The translations under genes were made by a program, and so were the position numbers. Source: Clostridiales bacterium (GTDB lineage: Bacteria; Bacillota; Dethiobacteria; Dethiobacterales; Dethiobacteraceae). Taken from it: DNA of 64,000 bases. The stretch spans positions 1 to 64,000 of the forward strand of contig JAGXRM010000027.1 of the NCBI GenBank assembly GCA_018335855.1. The letters are read 5' to 3'. Shown here piece by piece: positions 47,726 through 56,688 of this stretch (position 1 is its first letter; every line of letters starts with the position of its first letter). The notes beneath the pieces are model-generated. The model was given only the letters and a program-made list of their open reading frames with translations, was not told the DNA's origin and did not search any database.

Positions 47726-47791
47726 TTTGCAACCCGGGGACGGTTCTCGAGTTGCAGTTTTGCAAATTAGGAACCGTCCCCGGGTTGCAAA
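47726..47791. repeat. 21-bp perfect inverted repeat, REP/MITE-like
   Basis: The left arm (47726-47746, with GGGGACGGTTC) and the right arm (47771-47791, with GAACCGTCCCC) are exact reverse complements over 21 nt, with a 24-nt loop that itself contains TTGCAGTTTTGCAA. The element sits 1 nt past the lonB stop codon. Elements with GGGACGGTTC arms are repeated in many Clostridia genomes, where they resemble REP sequences mobilised by Y1 transposases. It could also fold as an extra terminator. Confidence 0.8.
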
Positions 47792-47792
47792 G

Positions 47793-49466
47793 CTAAACGG
47801 AAGAAGCTGTGAGAATCCTGCCGGGAACATGTACAGGGCTTTTTTCTTCTTTAAGCAGAGCCATCTCCAACACCTCTGCCAGGGTATCAACAGGTATTAC
47901 CTCAATGTCAGTGAGCTTATTGAAGGCTTGCTGCCAGTTCTCCTTGGGAATAATAATCCTCTTTGCACCTGCTTGCCGGGCTGCTTCTACTTTGCAAATG
48001 ATTCCGCCCACAGGTCGTACATATCCTCGTACTGAAATTTCACCTGTCATCGCTACTGTATGCATAACAGGAATTCCCGTTAAAGCGGAATAGATTCCTG
48101 TAGCAATAGAAATACCTGCTGACGGACCATCTATCGGCATGCCGCCGGGAAAATTAATATGTATGTCAAAATCCCTGGGGTTAACGTCCAGGTAATCCTG
48201 GAGTACCGTTAGCACATTTTCGACGGATCCCTTAGCCATGCTCTTTCGCCTGATAACGCGGCGGGCGCTACCCATTTCTTCTTCTTCCACCATTCCGGTT
48301 ACTTGCAGTTGCCCCCGACCAGACTCTACTGCATGAGATGCCACTTCTATCTCTATCAATGTACCCATATTGGCCCCATAAACTGCAAGTCCGTTAACAA
48401 AACCAACCTGAGGAGAGGATGGTATTTTCTTTTCCGGACGGGGAGACATCTGGCTGGCACTGACAACCCACTCCATGTCATGGATGGTCAGTGTTTGTCT
48501 TTGTGCATCACACAAAGCAATGCCGGCTGCAATTTGCACAGTATTAACAGCTTCCCGGCCATTGACAGCGTATTTCTTAATGACAGTCAATGCGTCTTCT
48601 TCCAGGATAAAGTCAATCCGTTTCGCAGCGTTCTTGGCTACAATGCCGATTTCTTCAGGTAATAAGCCGCGGAAAAATACTTCCAGACAGCGGGAGCGGA
48701 TTGCAGGTGGGATATCATCGGGCAATCGGGTCGTTGCTCCAATCATGCGGAAATCAGCGGGTAAGCCATTTTGAAAGATTTCGTGGATATGCAGGGGAAC
48801 ATTTTTATCTTCCGCGTTATAATAGGCACTCTCCAGAAATACTTTCCGATCCTCTAACACCTTGAGCAGTTTATTCATCTGGGTCGGATGCAATTCGCCA
48901 ATCTCGTCAATGAACAGAATCCCACCATGCGCTTTACTGACCGCACCGAGCTTGGGCTGAGGAATGCCTGCCATACCCATAGGACCTGCCCCCTGGTAAA
49001 TGGGGTCATGAACAGAACCAATCAACGGATCAGCAATTCCCCGTTCGTCAAATCGTGCAGTAGTCGCATCCATTTCAATAAACTTGGCATCAGGTCCAAA
49101 GGGAGACGCATCATTGCGTTTCGCTTCTTCCAGTACCAACCGTGCTGCCGCCGTTTTTCCAATTCCAGGAGGCCCATAAATAATGACATGTTGAGGGTTA
49201 GGTCCACACAGTGCTGCCCGCAGTGATTTTAGGCCCTCTTCCTGTCCGATGATTTCGGCAAATGTAGCCGGTCGTGTTTTTTCACTTAACGGCTCAGTTA
49301 AAGATATCTCTCGCATTTTGCGGAGTTGTTCCATTTCCTTGCGGGATTCTCTATCCACGGCCACTTTACTGGATTGCTGCGAGCGCAACAGGTTCCAGAA
49401 ATAAAGGCCGATGACTATGGCAAAAAAGATTTGTACAACACCAATAACCGGCGCAAGATTCGACAT
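47793..49466 (-). CDS. lonB: Membrane-anchored ATP-dependent protease LonB
   Basis: This 557-residue protease has an N-terminal membrane helix (about 5-25), an AAA+ domain with Walker A GPPGIGKTAAA and Walker B LFIDEIGEL, and a Lon protease domain with catalytic Ser in MPIDGPSAGISIATG and Lys in GGIICKVEAARQAG. It lacks the LonA N-terminal domain. In Bacillus LonB is made in the forespore under sigma-F. It is placed between clpX and lon, as in Bacillus. The 21-bp inverted repeat begins directly after its stop. Confidence 0.94.
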   Translation of the reverse strand: MSNLAPVIGVVQIFFAIVIGLYFWNLLRSQQSSKVAVDRESRKEMEQLRKMREISLTEPLSEKTRPATFAEIIGQEEGLKSLRAALCGPNPQHVIIYGPPGIGKTAAARLVLEEAKRNDASPFGPDAKFIEMDATTARFDERGIADPLIGSVHDPIYQGAGPMGMAGIPQPKLGAVSKAHGGILFIDEIGELHPTQMNKLLKVLEDRKVFLESAYYNAEDKNVPLHIHEIFQNGLPADFRMIGATTRLPDDIPPAIRSRCLEVFFRGLLPEEIGIVAKNAAKRIDFILEEDALTVIKKYAVNGREAVNTVQIAAGIALCDAQRQTLTIHDMEWVVSASQMSPRPEKKIPSSPQVGFVNGLAVYGANMGTLIEIEVASHAVESGRGQLQVTGMVEEEEMGSARRVIRRKSMAKGSVENVLTVLQDYLDVNPRDFDIHINFPGGMPIDGPSAGISIATGIYSALTGIPVMHTVAMTGEISVRGYVRPVGGIICKVEAARQAGAKRIIIPKENWQQAFNKLTDIEVIPVDTLAEVLEMALLKEEKSPVHVPGRILTASSV

Positions 49467-49529
49467 TTGGTTCCCCCCTTGGAATTTGGGAATGTTACGT
49501 TTATGTTGCCGTTAGTATTTCCAGAGGAT

Positions 49530-49558
49530 AAAAAAAAAACCGTCTTTTCAGACGGTTT
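49530..49558 (-). terminator. Terminator overlapping the clpX 3' end
   Basis: AAACCGTC (49537-49544) pairs with GACGGTTT (49551-49558) around a 6-nt loop, followed by a long T run on the minus strand. It ends tig-clpP-clpX before lonB. Confidence 0.88.
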
Positions 49559-50819
49559 AGGCTGATTCTTCTTTTTTCTTCTTCCTTTTATCGGCTGTTA
49601 CTAATATTGGCTTTTCGTGGTTGAGTATTACATCTTTGGTGATAATGCATTTACCTATATCATCCCGAACCGGCAGTTCATACATCACATCCAGAAGTAT
49701 ACCTTCAAGGATGGCACGTAAGCCCCGGGCTCCCGTACTACGCCGAATCGCTTCTTCAGCGATAATTTCCAGTGTGCCGTCTTTAAACTCCAGTGCTACC
49801 CCGTCCATCTCAAACAGTTTTTGGTACTGCTTAATCAAGGCATTCCTCGGTTCCGTCAGAATACGGATTAATGCTTCATTATCTAGGGCATCTAATGTGG
49901 CGATTACTGGTACACGTCCTACAAATTCAGGAATTAAGCCAAATTTGATTAAATCCTGTGGAAGAACATGGCGAAGCACTTCGCCGATGTTTCTGTCTTC
50001 TTTACGGATCATTTCAGCACCAAAGCCGATGCCTTTTTTACCGATCCGATTATGAATCAGTTTTTCTACACCGTCAAATGCACCGCCGCAGATAAAGAGA
50101 ATATTTGTCGTATCAATCTGCATAAATTCCTGGTGAGGGTGTTTTCGTCCTCCCTGTGGAGGGACGCTTGCTACGGTGCCTTCTAAGATTTTCAGCAATG
50201 CTTGCTGTACCCCTTCACCGGAAACATCGCGGGTGATGGAAGGATTATCTGTTTTACGGGCGATTTTATCAATCTCATCGATATAGACAATACCCTTTTC
50301 CGCCTTTTCCAGGTCGTAATCAGCGGATTGAATCAGTTTAAGCAAAATATTTTCTACGTCTTCACCGACATAGCCGGCTTCCGTGAGGGACGTTGCATCA
50401 GCGATAGCAAAGGGTACATTTAAGATTCTGGCCAATGTTTGCGCGAGCAGTGTTTTACCCACACCCGTTGGTCCAAGAAGCACGATATTGCTCTTCTGAA
50501 TCTCGATGTCATCCGCTTTTTGTTCGGTATTAATGCGCTTGTAGTGATTATAAACGGCAACCGCTAAAGACTTTTTAGCATCATCCTGGCCGATTACATA
50601 CTGGTCGAGAATCTCTTTAATTTCAGTGGGCCGGGGAAGCTCAATTAAATCAAGCTCCATTTCCTCGGAGAGTTCTTCTTCGATGATTTCATTGCACAAC
50701 TCAATACATTCATCACAAATGTATACACCGGGTCCCGCCACTAATTTGCGTACCTGTTCCTGAGTCTTGCCGCAGAAGGAACATTTAAGTTGCCCCTTCT
50801 CGTCGTTGAATTTAAACAT
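49557..50819 (-). CDS. clpX: ATP-dependent Clp protease ATPase subunit ClpX
   Basis: This 420-residue AAA+ unfoldase recognises substrates and feeds ClpP. It has the N-terminal zinc-binding domain ([17 protein letters not shown]...CDECIELC), Walker [15 protein letters not shown], the pore loop GYVGEDV, Walker [10 protein letters not shown], the RKHPHQEF second loop and the ClpP-docking IGF-type loop ([10 protein letters not shown]). Length is typical. It follows clpP after 24 nt in the tig-clpP-clpX cluster. Confidence 0.97.
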   Translation of the reverse strand: MFKFNDEKGQLKCSFCGKTQEQVRKLVAGPGVYICDECIELCNEIIEEELSEEMELDLIELPRPTEIKEILDQYVIGQDDAKKSLAVAVYNHYKRINTEQKADDIEIQKSNIVLLGPTGVGKTLLAQTLARILNVPFAIADATSLTEAGYVGEDVENILLKLIQSADYDLEKAEKGIVYIDEIDKIARKTDNPSITRDVSGEGVQQALLKILEGTVASVPPQGGRKHPHQEFMQIDTTNILFICGGAFDGVEKLIHNRIGKKGIGFGAEMIRKEDRNIGEVLRHVLPQDLIKFGLIPEFVGRVPVIATLDALDNEALIRILTEPRNALIKQYQKLFEMDGVALEFKDGTLEIIAEEAIRRSTGARGLRAILEGILLDVMYELPVRDDIGKCIITKDVILNHEKPILVTADKRKKKKEESA

Positions 50820-50843
50820 TTACATTTTCCCTCCTAGAGGAGT

Positions 50844-51425
50844 CTAACGTTTTTCCAGTACGCCGTCAATTAAACCATACTCTTTCGCCTGTTCTGCCGA
50901 CATAAAGAAATCACGGTCGGTATCTTTGGAAATCTGTTCGATAGTCTGACCGGTATGCTTAGCCAGAAGATCATTTAAGCGTTCCCGAATACCTAAAATT
51001 TCCCGGGCATGGATTTCAATATCGACTGCCTGACCCTGTGCACCGCCTAATGGCTGATGTACCATAATGCGCGAGTTTGGCAAAGCGTAACGCTTACCCT
51101 TGGCACCCGCACCCAGTAAAATTGCCCCCATACTGGCGGCCAACCCTACACAAATTGTGGATACGTCCGGCTTAATATACTGCATCGTGTCGTATATAGC
51201 CAACCCCGAGTATACGGAACCGCCCGGAGAGTTGATGTATATATTAATATCTTTGTCGGGGTCCTCGGACTCAAGGAAGAGAAGCTGGGCGTTAACCAAG
51301 TTAGCCACCGTATCATCAATGCCGCTGCCAATAAAGATAATACGATCCTTTAAAAGCCTGGAAAAAATATCGTACGCCCGTTCACCACGATTTGTTTGTT
51401 CAACAACCATCGGTACCAGATTCAT
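50844..51425 (-). CDS. clpP: ATP-dependent Clp protease proteolytic subunit ClpP
   Basis: The 193-residue serine peptidase forms the tetradecameric proteolytic barrel. The catalytic triad is visible: Ser in [14 protein letters not shown], His in [14 protein letters not shown], Asp in [28 protein letters not shown] at the N-terminus is the typical propeptide/start. It follows tig after 12 nt and precedes clpX. Confidence 0.97.
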   Translation of the reverse strand: MNLVPMVVEQTNRGERAYDIFSRLLKDRIIFIGSGIDDTVANLVNAQLLFLESEDPDKDINIYINSPGGSVYSGLAIYDTMQYIKPDVSTICVGLAASMGAILLGAGAKGKRYALPNSRIMVHQPLGGAQGQAVDIEIHAREILGIRERLNDLLAKHTGQTIEQISKDTDRDFFMSAEQAKEYGLIDGVLEKR

Positions 51426-51437
51426 GGAAATGTCCTC

Positions 51438-52754
51438 CTACTCTGCTTTCTCTGATGCAGGAGCGGTGACTGTTGTAATGTTGGCCTCCGCAACAAGGAA
51501 ATCAATTGCTTTACGATAGCGAATTTCCTGACGAAGTACATCTGACTGCCCCTGAACATTAAAGTATTCTTTAACCTTTTCTACTTCCTGCCCATAGCTT
51601 TCCGCAAATTTCTGTATCTTTTCGTCTACTTCTTCATCTGTGGCGGCAAATCCTTCTTTTTGGATAATAGCATCTAATACCAAATTTGCTTTTACACGGG
51701 ACTTTGCCTCTTCCCGTTTATCATCCCGAAGGTCATCCATAGTCTTGCCCGTAAGGGCAATAAACTTATCCAGTGTTAATCCCTGCATCCGTAAAAATTG
51801 CTCCATCTCACCGGTCATGCGGTCAATCTCTCTCTCTACCATCACGTTAGGTACGGCAACATCGGAATTAGCCGCGACCGATTCAATTACACTCGTTTCC
51901 AGTTCGGTTTTTACCCTATTTTCTTCCGCCTCTTTCAGCTTATTCAAAGCATCTTCTTTTAATTCAGCCAGAGTGGCAAAATCGGAAACTTCAGCGGCAA
52001 AATCATCACTAAGTTCCGGAAGTTCTTTCCGTTTCACTTCCTGTAACTTAACCTTGAACGTTACCGGTTTTCCTGCCAACTCTTCCGCGTGGTATTCCTC
52101 GGGGAACGTCACCGATATTTCCTTTTCCTCGCCGGTTTTCAGGCCTATAAGCTGCTCTTCAAAGCCGGGGATGAAGGATCCTGAACCTATTTCCAATGAG
52201 TAGCCCTCACCGTGACCGCCTTCAAAAGGCTCGCCGTCTTTAAAACCGGTAAAATCAATTACTGTCATATCGCCCTGGGCTACCGCATCTTCCACGACAT
52301 GAAGCTTAACATGCTGTTTGCGTAATTGTTCTAATTTCGCGGCAACGTCGGCCTCTGTAATTTCTTTTACTTCTCTGGTGACTTCTACGCCCTTGTACTC
52401 GCCAAGGGTAGCCTCCGGCTTAACTTCTACCAAGGCTTTAAAAATAAAAGGCTTACCTTTTTCCAACTGTACCAGATCGATTTCCGGTTGGTCAATCGGG
52501 TTGATTCCTGTCTTTTTTACCGCTTTATCATAAGCGTCCGGGACTAGAATCTCTAAAGCGTCCTCAAAGAGAACCTCTGAACCGAAGCGACTTTCCAGAA
52601 TCGGGCGGGGTACTTTTCCTTTACGGAATCCAGGCAAGCTAACCTTTTTCACAACTTTTTTATAAGCTGTATCCAGTGCTTCTTCAACTGTCTGAGCTTC
52701 CACTTCAATTTCTAAAGCAACTTTGCTTTCGTCTATTTTCTCCAATTTTACCAT
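51438..52754 (-). CDS. tig: Trigger factor (ribosome-associated chaperone)
   Basis: This 438-residue chaperone folds nascent chains at the ribosome exit. It has the N-terminal ribosome-binding domain with VSLPGFRKGKVPRPI (the GFRxGKxP signature), a PPIase FKBP-like domain at about 150-245 (DFTGFKDGEPFEGGHGEGY, IGSGSFIPGFEEQLIG), and a C-terminal helical domain. ATG 52754 follows AAAGGAG. It opens the tig-clpP-clpX cluster. A 15-nt palindrome lies upstream. Confidence 0.97.
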   Translation of the reverse strand: MVKLEKIDESKVALEIEVEAQTVEEALDTAYKKVVKKVSLPGFRKGKVPRPILESRFGSEVLFEDALEILVPDAYDKAVKKTGINPIDQPEIDLVQLEKGKPFIFKALVEVKPEATLGEYKGVEVTREVKEITEADVAAKLEQLRKQHVKLHVVEDAVAQGDMTVIDFTGFKDGEPFEGGHGEGYSLEIGSGSFIPGFEEQLIGLKTGEEKEISVTFPEEYHAEELAGKPVTFKVKLQEVKRKELPELSDDFAAEVSDFATLAELKEDALNKLKEAEENRVKTELETSVIESVAANSDVAVPNVMVEREIDRMTGEMEQFLRMQGLTLDKFIALTGKTMDDLRDDKREEAKSRVKANLVLDAIIQKEGFAATDEEVDEKIQKFAESYGQEVEKVKEYFNVQGQSDVLRQEIRYRKAIDFLVAEANITTVTAPASEKAE

Positions 52755-52776
52755 TGCTATGCTCCTTTATATGTAT

Positions 52777-53133
52777 TTATATTATGCCTACAGGGTAACC
52801 CTGTGTCTTTTGTTGTCCGGTAAAAAACGGACCTGACAAGTATTTTACCATTATTTCACCTAAAAAAAAAGGAAAAGGAAGAAATATTCTTAAATATTTA
52901 ATTACATTATTTTTTTTGTCTTCTCCTTTTTGTAATGCTCTTATTTCATCTGTAGGAGCGAGTTCCTTACAGTGTAAGTAGTCAACACCAAGCATTTTTA
53001 ATTTTTTTTGCAGATATGTACTATTAACAAAAGAATATTTTGAACCTCGCATTCCTCTACGAATTCTTATATCAATAAATAAATCTATGTTGTTGTTTTG
53101 CAATTTACTAACTTTATCACATACACTAATCAT
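52777..53133 (-). pseudogene. DUF488-family protein remnant
   Basis: Codons after a polar N-terminus read NNNIDLFIDIRIRRGMRGSKYSF, NSTYLQKKLKMLGVDYLH and KELAPTDEIRALQKGEDKKN, which match DUF488 proteins (usually 120-180 residues). The normal N-terminal IGHS/IGF segment is missing, and the frame upstream merely runs through the tRNA-Leu gene and its terminator. After KKNNVIKY the sequence becomes hydrophobic and unlike the family, next to long homopolymer A runs, so a frameshift is likely. It is a decayed gene between tig and the tRNAs. Confidence 0.6.
52790..52804. promoter_or_regulatory. 15-nt palindrome upstream of tig
   Basis: ACAGGGT-A-ACCCTGT is a perfect 7-1-7 palindrome centred about 43 nt before the tig start, next to the AT-rich sequence TATAAAT on the minus strand. 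It could be an operator for tig-clpP-clpX; no regulator is known to me for this site. Confidence 0.35.
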
Positions 53134-53135
53134 CA

Positions 53136-53160
53136 ATGGAAAAAAGGGCCGAAGCCCTTT
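53136..53160 (-). terminator. Terminator after tRNA-Leu
   Basis: AAAGGGC (53143-53149) pairs with GCCCTTT (53154-53160) around a CGAA tetraloop, with T residues downstream on the minus strand. It ends the Arg-His-Leu tRNA unit. Confidence 0.8.
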
Positions 53161-53169
53161 AAAACTAAT

Positions 53170-53254
53170 TGGTGCGGGCGAGAGGACTCGAACCTCCAAG
53201 AGTTGCCCCACTAGATCCTAAGTCTAGCGCGTGTGCCAATTTCGCCACGCCCGC
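53170..53254 (-). tRNA. tRNA-Leu (anticodon TAG)
   Basis: This 85-nt minus-strand gene is class II with a long variable arm. The acceptor stem is GCGGGCG/CGCCCGC. The anticodon stem CTAGA/TCTAG encloses loop CTTAGGA, anticodon TAG. CCA is encoded. It is the last of three tRNAs in one unit. Confidence 0.95.
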
Positions 53255-53269
53255 TCAGTAAAATAAAAT

Positions 53270-53347
53270 TGGGGTGGATGATGGGACTCGAACCCACGGC
53301 CCCCAGAGCCACAATCTGGTGCTCTAACCACCTGAGCTACACCCACC
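53270..53347 (-). tRNA. tRNA-His (anticodon GTG)
   Basis: The minus strand folds as tRNA-His with acceptor GTGGGTG/CATCCAC. The base before it is G and the discriminator is C, matching the G-1:C73 identity pair. The anticodon loop TTGTGGC gives GTG. CCA is encoded. Confidence 0.95.
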
Positions 53348-53378
53348 GTGTTAACATAATAGAAATATTGTGACAAAA

Positions 53379-53454
53379 TGGCACGCCTGGCTGGGATCGA
53401 ACCAGCGACCCACGGATTAGAAGTCCGTTGCTCTATCCGCTGAGCTACAGGCGT
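53379..53454 (-). tRNA. tRNA-Arg (anticodon TCT)
   Basis: This 76-nt gene has acceptor ACGCCTG/CAGGCGT, anticodon stem ACGGA/TCCGT around CTTCTAA (anticodon TCT), and encoded CCA. It is the first gene of the Arg-His-Leu unit. Confidence 0.95.
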
Positions 53455-53465
53455 ATGCAAAGAAT

Positions 53466-53494
53466 AGTATAGCGGAAAATGCCTATAAAATCAA
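53466..53494 (-). promoter_or_regulatory. Promoter of the tRNA Arg-His-Leu unit
   Basis: On the minus strand, TTGATT (53489-53494) and TATACT (53466-53471) are 17 nt apart, about 12 nt before tRNA-Arg. Upstream lies an 11-nt tandem repeat (AAGTGAATTGC twice, near 53520-53541) of unknown meaning. Confidence 0.75.
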
Positions 53495-53594
53495 GGTTTT
53501 TATTCTCTTAATTTTTTCCAAGTGAATTGCAAGTGAATTGCAAATATAAATTTTTTCCACATTACCCTTTTGGCAAAGAAGTGTGACAAAAAGG

Positions 53595-54112
53595 TTAATG
53601 TTTTTGCGTACTTGCTTGTAGGCTGATTCCTTCACCGCAGTGCGGACAGTTGAGAAGACCAGCAGGAAGATGAACTTTCTTAGCAGCCAGCGCTTTATCC
53701 GGGGCTTTGATAATCATGGTTATTATGATTCCCAGGGTGCTTAACACGGCAGAAACGGCAAAGGCCACGCCGTACGTTCCCGTTACATCACGGACCATTC
53801 CGCCAAGCAGCGGGCCAAACACACCACCCGCACCCCAGGCAGTGAATACCAGGCCGTAATTAACGCCCAGATTTTTCACCCCAAAATAGTCACAGTAATC
53901 GCCGGGAAAAGACTGAGCATGCCGCCGAACGCGAAAGCAACAAAGGCAGTACCCACAAACAACGTAAACGCTGTTGTAAATTGAGAGAAGAAAGCAAAGC
54001 AAAGAACCTGAATAATAAAAATCATTAAAAGTGCCATTTTACGTTTTAATTTATCGGAGATAAAACCACAGCCAATCCGCCCGATAAAGTTAAACAACGC
54101 GTAAACAGACAC
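53595..54112 (-). pseudogene. Truncated, frameshifted MFS transporter (oxalate/formate antiporter type)
   Basis: Two overlapping frames together spell the C-terminal half of an OFA-family major facilitator: ALFNFIGRIGCGFISDKLKRK, then FGGMLSLFPAIT up to about 53885, then in the next frame DYFGVKNLGVNYGLVFTAWG and GVFGPLLGGMVRDVTG. The family reads PAIT(A)DYFGxKNLGxNYG, so a single-base loss near 53885 explains the break. The N-terminal half (about 200 residues) is absent. The end carries a Cys pair (CPHCGEG) not usual for the family. It lies between two tRNA groups. Confidence 0.8.
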
Positions 54113-54165
54113 CTTTTTTGTAGGAATTATTTTATAATATTTTCAGGGAAATTCTTTCCTTACAT

Positions 54166-54188
54166 CAAAAAGCCACCCAATTGGGTGG
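54166..54188 (-). terminator. Terminator after tRNA-Gly
   Basis: CCACCC and GGGTGG (54173-54188) form a 6-bp stem with an AATT loop, followed by CTTTTTG on the minus strand. It ends the Pro-Gly tRNA unit. Confidence 0.7.
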
Positions 54189-54203
54189 TGTATGGGTTTA
54201 ATA

Positions 54204-54277
54204 TGGAGCGGGTGATGGGAATCGAACCCACGTAGCTGGCTTGGAAGGCCAGTGCTCTACCATTGAGCTACACCCGC
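54204..54277 (-). tRNA. tRNA-Gly (anticodon TCC)
   Basis: This 74-nt gene has acceptor GCGGGTG/CACCCGC, anticodon stem CTGGC/GCCAG around CTTCCAA (anticodon TCC), and encoded CCA. It follows tRNA-Pro after 7 nt. Confidence 0.95.
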
Positions 54278-54284
54278 ACATATA

Positions 54285-54361
<77 letters not shown>

Positions 54362-54380
54362 AATTTTTTAAAGCTTAATT

Positions 54381-54409
54381 ATCTTACCATACCAATATAA
54401 AAAATGCAA
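54381..54409 (-). promoter_or_regulatory. Promoter of the tRNA Pro-Gly unit
   Basis: On the minus strand, TTGCAT (54404-54409) and TAAGAT (54381-54386) are 17 nt apart, about 20 nt before tRNA-Pro. Confidence 0.7.
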
Positions 54410-54435
54410 CTGGTAAACAATGTACAATGTACAAC

Positions 54436-55242
54436 TTATGATTTTAAAAACGCTTCCGCATTTTGCGAGAGCAACTTCTGTTTAAAAATATGATTGCCAA
54501 AAAGAGTCTCAATCTCATCAAAACCATCTTCTAACCGGTGGCAAATCAGCGGGAAATCGCTACCGTATAGGACTCGGTCCGGGAAACGCTCCATGGTGGC
54601 AAGTACCTGCTGCCCCGCTTGCGGAAATCGGGGGTTTCCAAGAAGAAACGCTGTGTCCATATACACCCCCGGATACCGATCCATAATCCACCAGAAATCT
54701 TCGACTTCATAAAGACCCAGATGTGCCACAAGCACTTTCAGTTCAGGATATTTTTTCATCACAGCAAGCAAACGTTCCGCACCCAAATGTGCCCCGGCGG
54801 TTGGAAACGTACCAATATGCATAACCACAGCTTTCCCGTAATTTATTGCACCTTCATATACCGGGAAAAACCGGGAATCGTCGGGGCGATACACCTGGAC
54901 ATTAAAATGAAGCTTAAACCCGGCAAAATTCCAATCCTTTAAGCATGTCTTTACAAGGATCTCCGGTTCTTCATCCTCCGGGAAAAAGCAGCCAAACGGC
55001 AATAAAAACGGATTCTGAAGGCATAAATCACGGGCCCACTGGTTCAGTTCCCAGGACATACCGGCTTTGTGTGCATAAAGAAGTAAAAAAGCCTTCTCCA
55101 CATTTCTTTCTTTTAGATAGACCAATGCTTCCTCTGTGCCGGAGCGGAACGGAAGACACCAGCCGCGCCGTTCAAAGTAGGAAAAAATAGCGTTCATTAA
55201 TGTTTCGGGATAAAGATGGATGTGCGCATCAATGTGTTTCAT
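54436..55242 (-). CDS. Amidohydrolase family metal-dependent hydrolase
   Basis: This 268-residue TIM-barrel protein resembles Amidohydro_2. Metal-ligand candidates are the HxH in IDAHIHLYPE (residues 6 and 8), His in VVMHIGTFP, His in LVAHLGLYE and the Asp in LYGSDFPLICHR. The order matches the family. Substrate is unknown; the family includes decarboxylases, dehydratases and lactonases. It stands alone between the tRNAs and rdgB. ATG 55242 starts the protein with the metal motif directly at the N-terminus, as usual. Confidence 0.85.
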   Translation of the reverse strand: MKHIDAHIHLYPETLMNAIFSYFERRGWCLPFRSGTEEALVYLKERNVEKAFLLLYAHKAGMSWELNQWARDLCLQNPFLLPFGCFFPEDEEPEILVKTCLKDWNFAGFKLHFNVQVYRPDDSRFFPVYEGAINYGKAVVMHIGTFPTAGAHLGAERLLAVMKKYPELKVLVAHLGLYEVEDFWWIMDRYPGVYMDTAFLLGNPRFPQAGQQVLATMERFPDRVLYGSDFPLICHRLEDGFDEIETLFGNHIFKQKLLSQNAEAFLKS

Positions 55243-55325
55243 ATCCTCCGCCTGAATATTCTGACTTATATTGCTACTATTATACGTCTTTATTTTGCTT
55301 TTTTCAACGTTGCACGCAGTCTGAT

Positions 55326-55919
55326 TCAGGAAAATTCATGCAATATACTTATAGCCGCCGCCAAGGCATGAGCCCGGTGACTGATTTTGTTTTTTTGTTC
55401 GGCTGTCATTTCAGCAAAGGTTTTCCCCTGGGATGGTACATAGAAAAGGGGGTCATAGCCAAATCCGCCCGTACCGCAGGGAGTTAACGTTATCACGCCG
55501 TCGCAGCGCCCTTCCGCCAGTTGGGTTGGTATGCCGGGTGCGGCAATGGCGATTACACAACGGAAACGGGCTGTCCTTTTTTCTTCCGGGACAGCCGATA
55601 AAAGGTCAAGCAATTTGTGATTATTGGCTTCATCCGAAGCCGGTTCACCGGCAAACCGGGCCGAGTAGACACCGGGGCTGCCATGTAGTGCGTCAACCTC
55701 AAGACCTGAATCGTCCGCCAGTGAAAGCTCCCCCGTATATTGAGCCACAGCCTCTGCTTTAATCGCGGCATTTTCTGCAAAGGTGGCACCGGTTTCTTTA
55801 ATTTCAGGGATACCGGGATAATCTGCCAGCGAAGTGACAACAAAAGGAAGCCCGGATAATAGGCTTTGAAATTCCTTTAGTTTTCCTGCGTTATGCGAAG
55901 CTAATATTAATTTTCTCAT
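55326..55919 (-). CDS. rdgB: XTP/dITP pyrophosphatase RdgB/HAM1
   Basis: This 197-residue enzyme removes deaminated purine nucleotides (XTP, dITP). Signatures: [14 protein letters not shown] at the N-terminus, [47 protein letters not shown] and [11 protein letters not shown]. It overlaps the rph stop by 4 nt, and the gerM-rph-rdgB order matches Bacillus. Confidence 0.96.
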   Translation of the reverse strand: MRKLILASHNAGKLKEFQSLLSGLPFVVTSLADYPGIPEIKETGATFAENAAIKAEAVAQYTGELSLADDSGLEVDALHGSPGVYSARFAGEPASDEANNHKLLDLLSAVPEEKRTARFRCVIAIAAPGIPTQLAEGRCDGVITLTPCGTGGFGYDPLFYVPSQGKTFAEMTAEQKNKISHRAHALAAAISILHEFS

Positions 55920-56635
55920 TTCAGGTCGCTCATGATAATCCGTTTCTGATAATCCATAATTTGTGTAATTCCCTTTGCGGCAGTATCAATCATACCATTC
56001 ATAATCTCCCTGGAGAAAGGCTCCCCTTCTGCTGTACCCTGGACTTCCACCAGACTGCCGTTGCCAGTCATCACCACGTTCATATCCACCTCTGCCGCAC
56101 TGTCTTCCTGATACGCCAAATCCAGAAGAATGCGTCCATCCACAACACCGACACTAGTAGCAGCAAGGTAGTCGGTGATGGGAAGTTCGGCCAGCGCACC
56201 GCACGCCACCAATCCGGCCATTGCCTGATACATGGCAACGAAGGATCCACTGATGGCCGCTGTTCTTGTACCACCGTCAGCCTGGATGACATCACAATCC
56301 ACCCAGATTGTTCTCTCCCCCAGGGCCGACAGATCTACCACCGAGCGCAGGGCTCGTCCAATTAATCTTTGGATTTCTGAACTCCTGCCGGAAATTTTAC
56401 CCCGTTCCCGGGCAGTCCTTATTTGTGTTGCCCGGGGAAGCATGGCATATTCCGCCGTAACCCAACCTTTGTTTTCTCCCCGTAAAAAATGGGGAACTCT
56501 CTCTTCCACAGTAGCCGTACAAATAACCTGGGTATCTCCTACCTCAATAAGTACAGATCCCTCAGGAAATTTTAAATAAGCAGGTGTAATTTTAAGCGAC
56601 CTCATTTCATCAGGCCGCCTTCCGTCCACTCTCAT
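55916..56635 (-). CDS. rph: Ribonuclease PH
   Basis: The 239-residue phosphorolytic 3'-5' exoribonuclease trims tRNA 3' ends. Signatures: [11 protein letters not shown] at the start, [41 protein letters not shown]-type (here [13 protein letters not shown]), and [17 protein letters not shown] with the phosphate-binding region. ATG 56635 follows GGAGG. It ends about 50 nt after gerM's region and is coupled to rdgB. Confidence 0.97.
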   Translation of the reverse strand: MRVDGRRPDEMRSLKITPAYLKFPEGSVLIEVGDTQVICTATVEERVPHFLRGENKGWVTAEYAMLPRATQIRTARERGKISGRSSEIQRLIGRALRSVVDLSALGERTIWVDCDVIQADGGTRTAAISGSFVAMYQAMAGLVACGALAELPITDYLAATSVGVVDGRILLDLAYQEDSAAEVDMNVVMTGNGSLVEVQGTAEGEPFSREIMNGMIDTAAKGITQIMDYQKRIIMSDLK

Positions 56636-56688
56636 ATGTAACCTCCAATTTTCAGATCATTCATACCAGGTTTCTTATTATACCTTTT

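Noticed and set aside
53224-53460. Minus-strand open frame of 78 codons
   Set aside because: It consists of tRNA-His and tRNA-Arg sequence read as protein (GSGGRGFESH and similar are typical tRNA translation artefacts).
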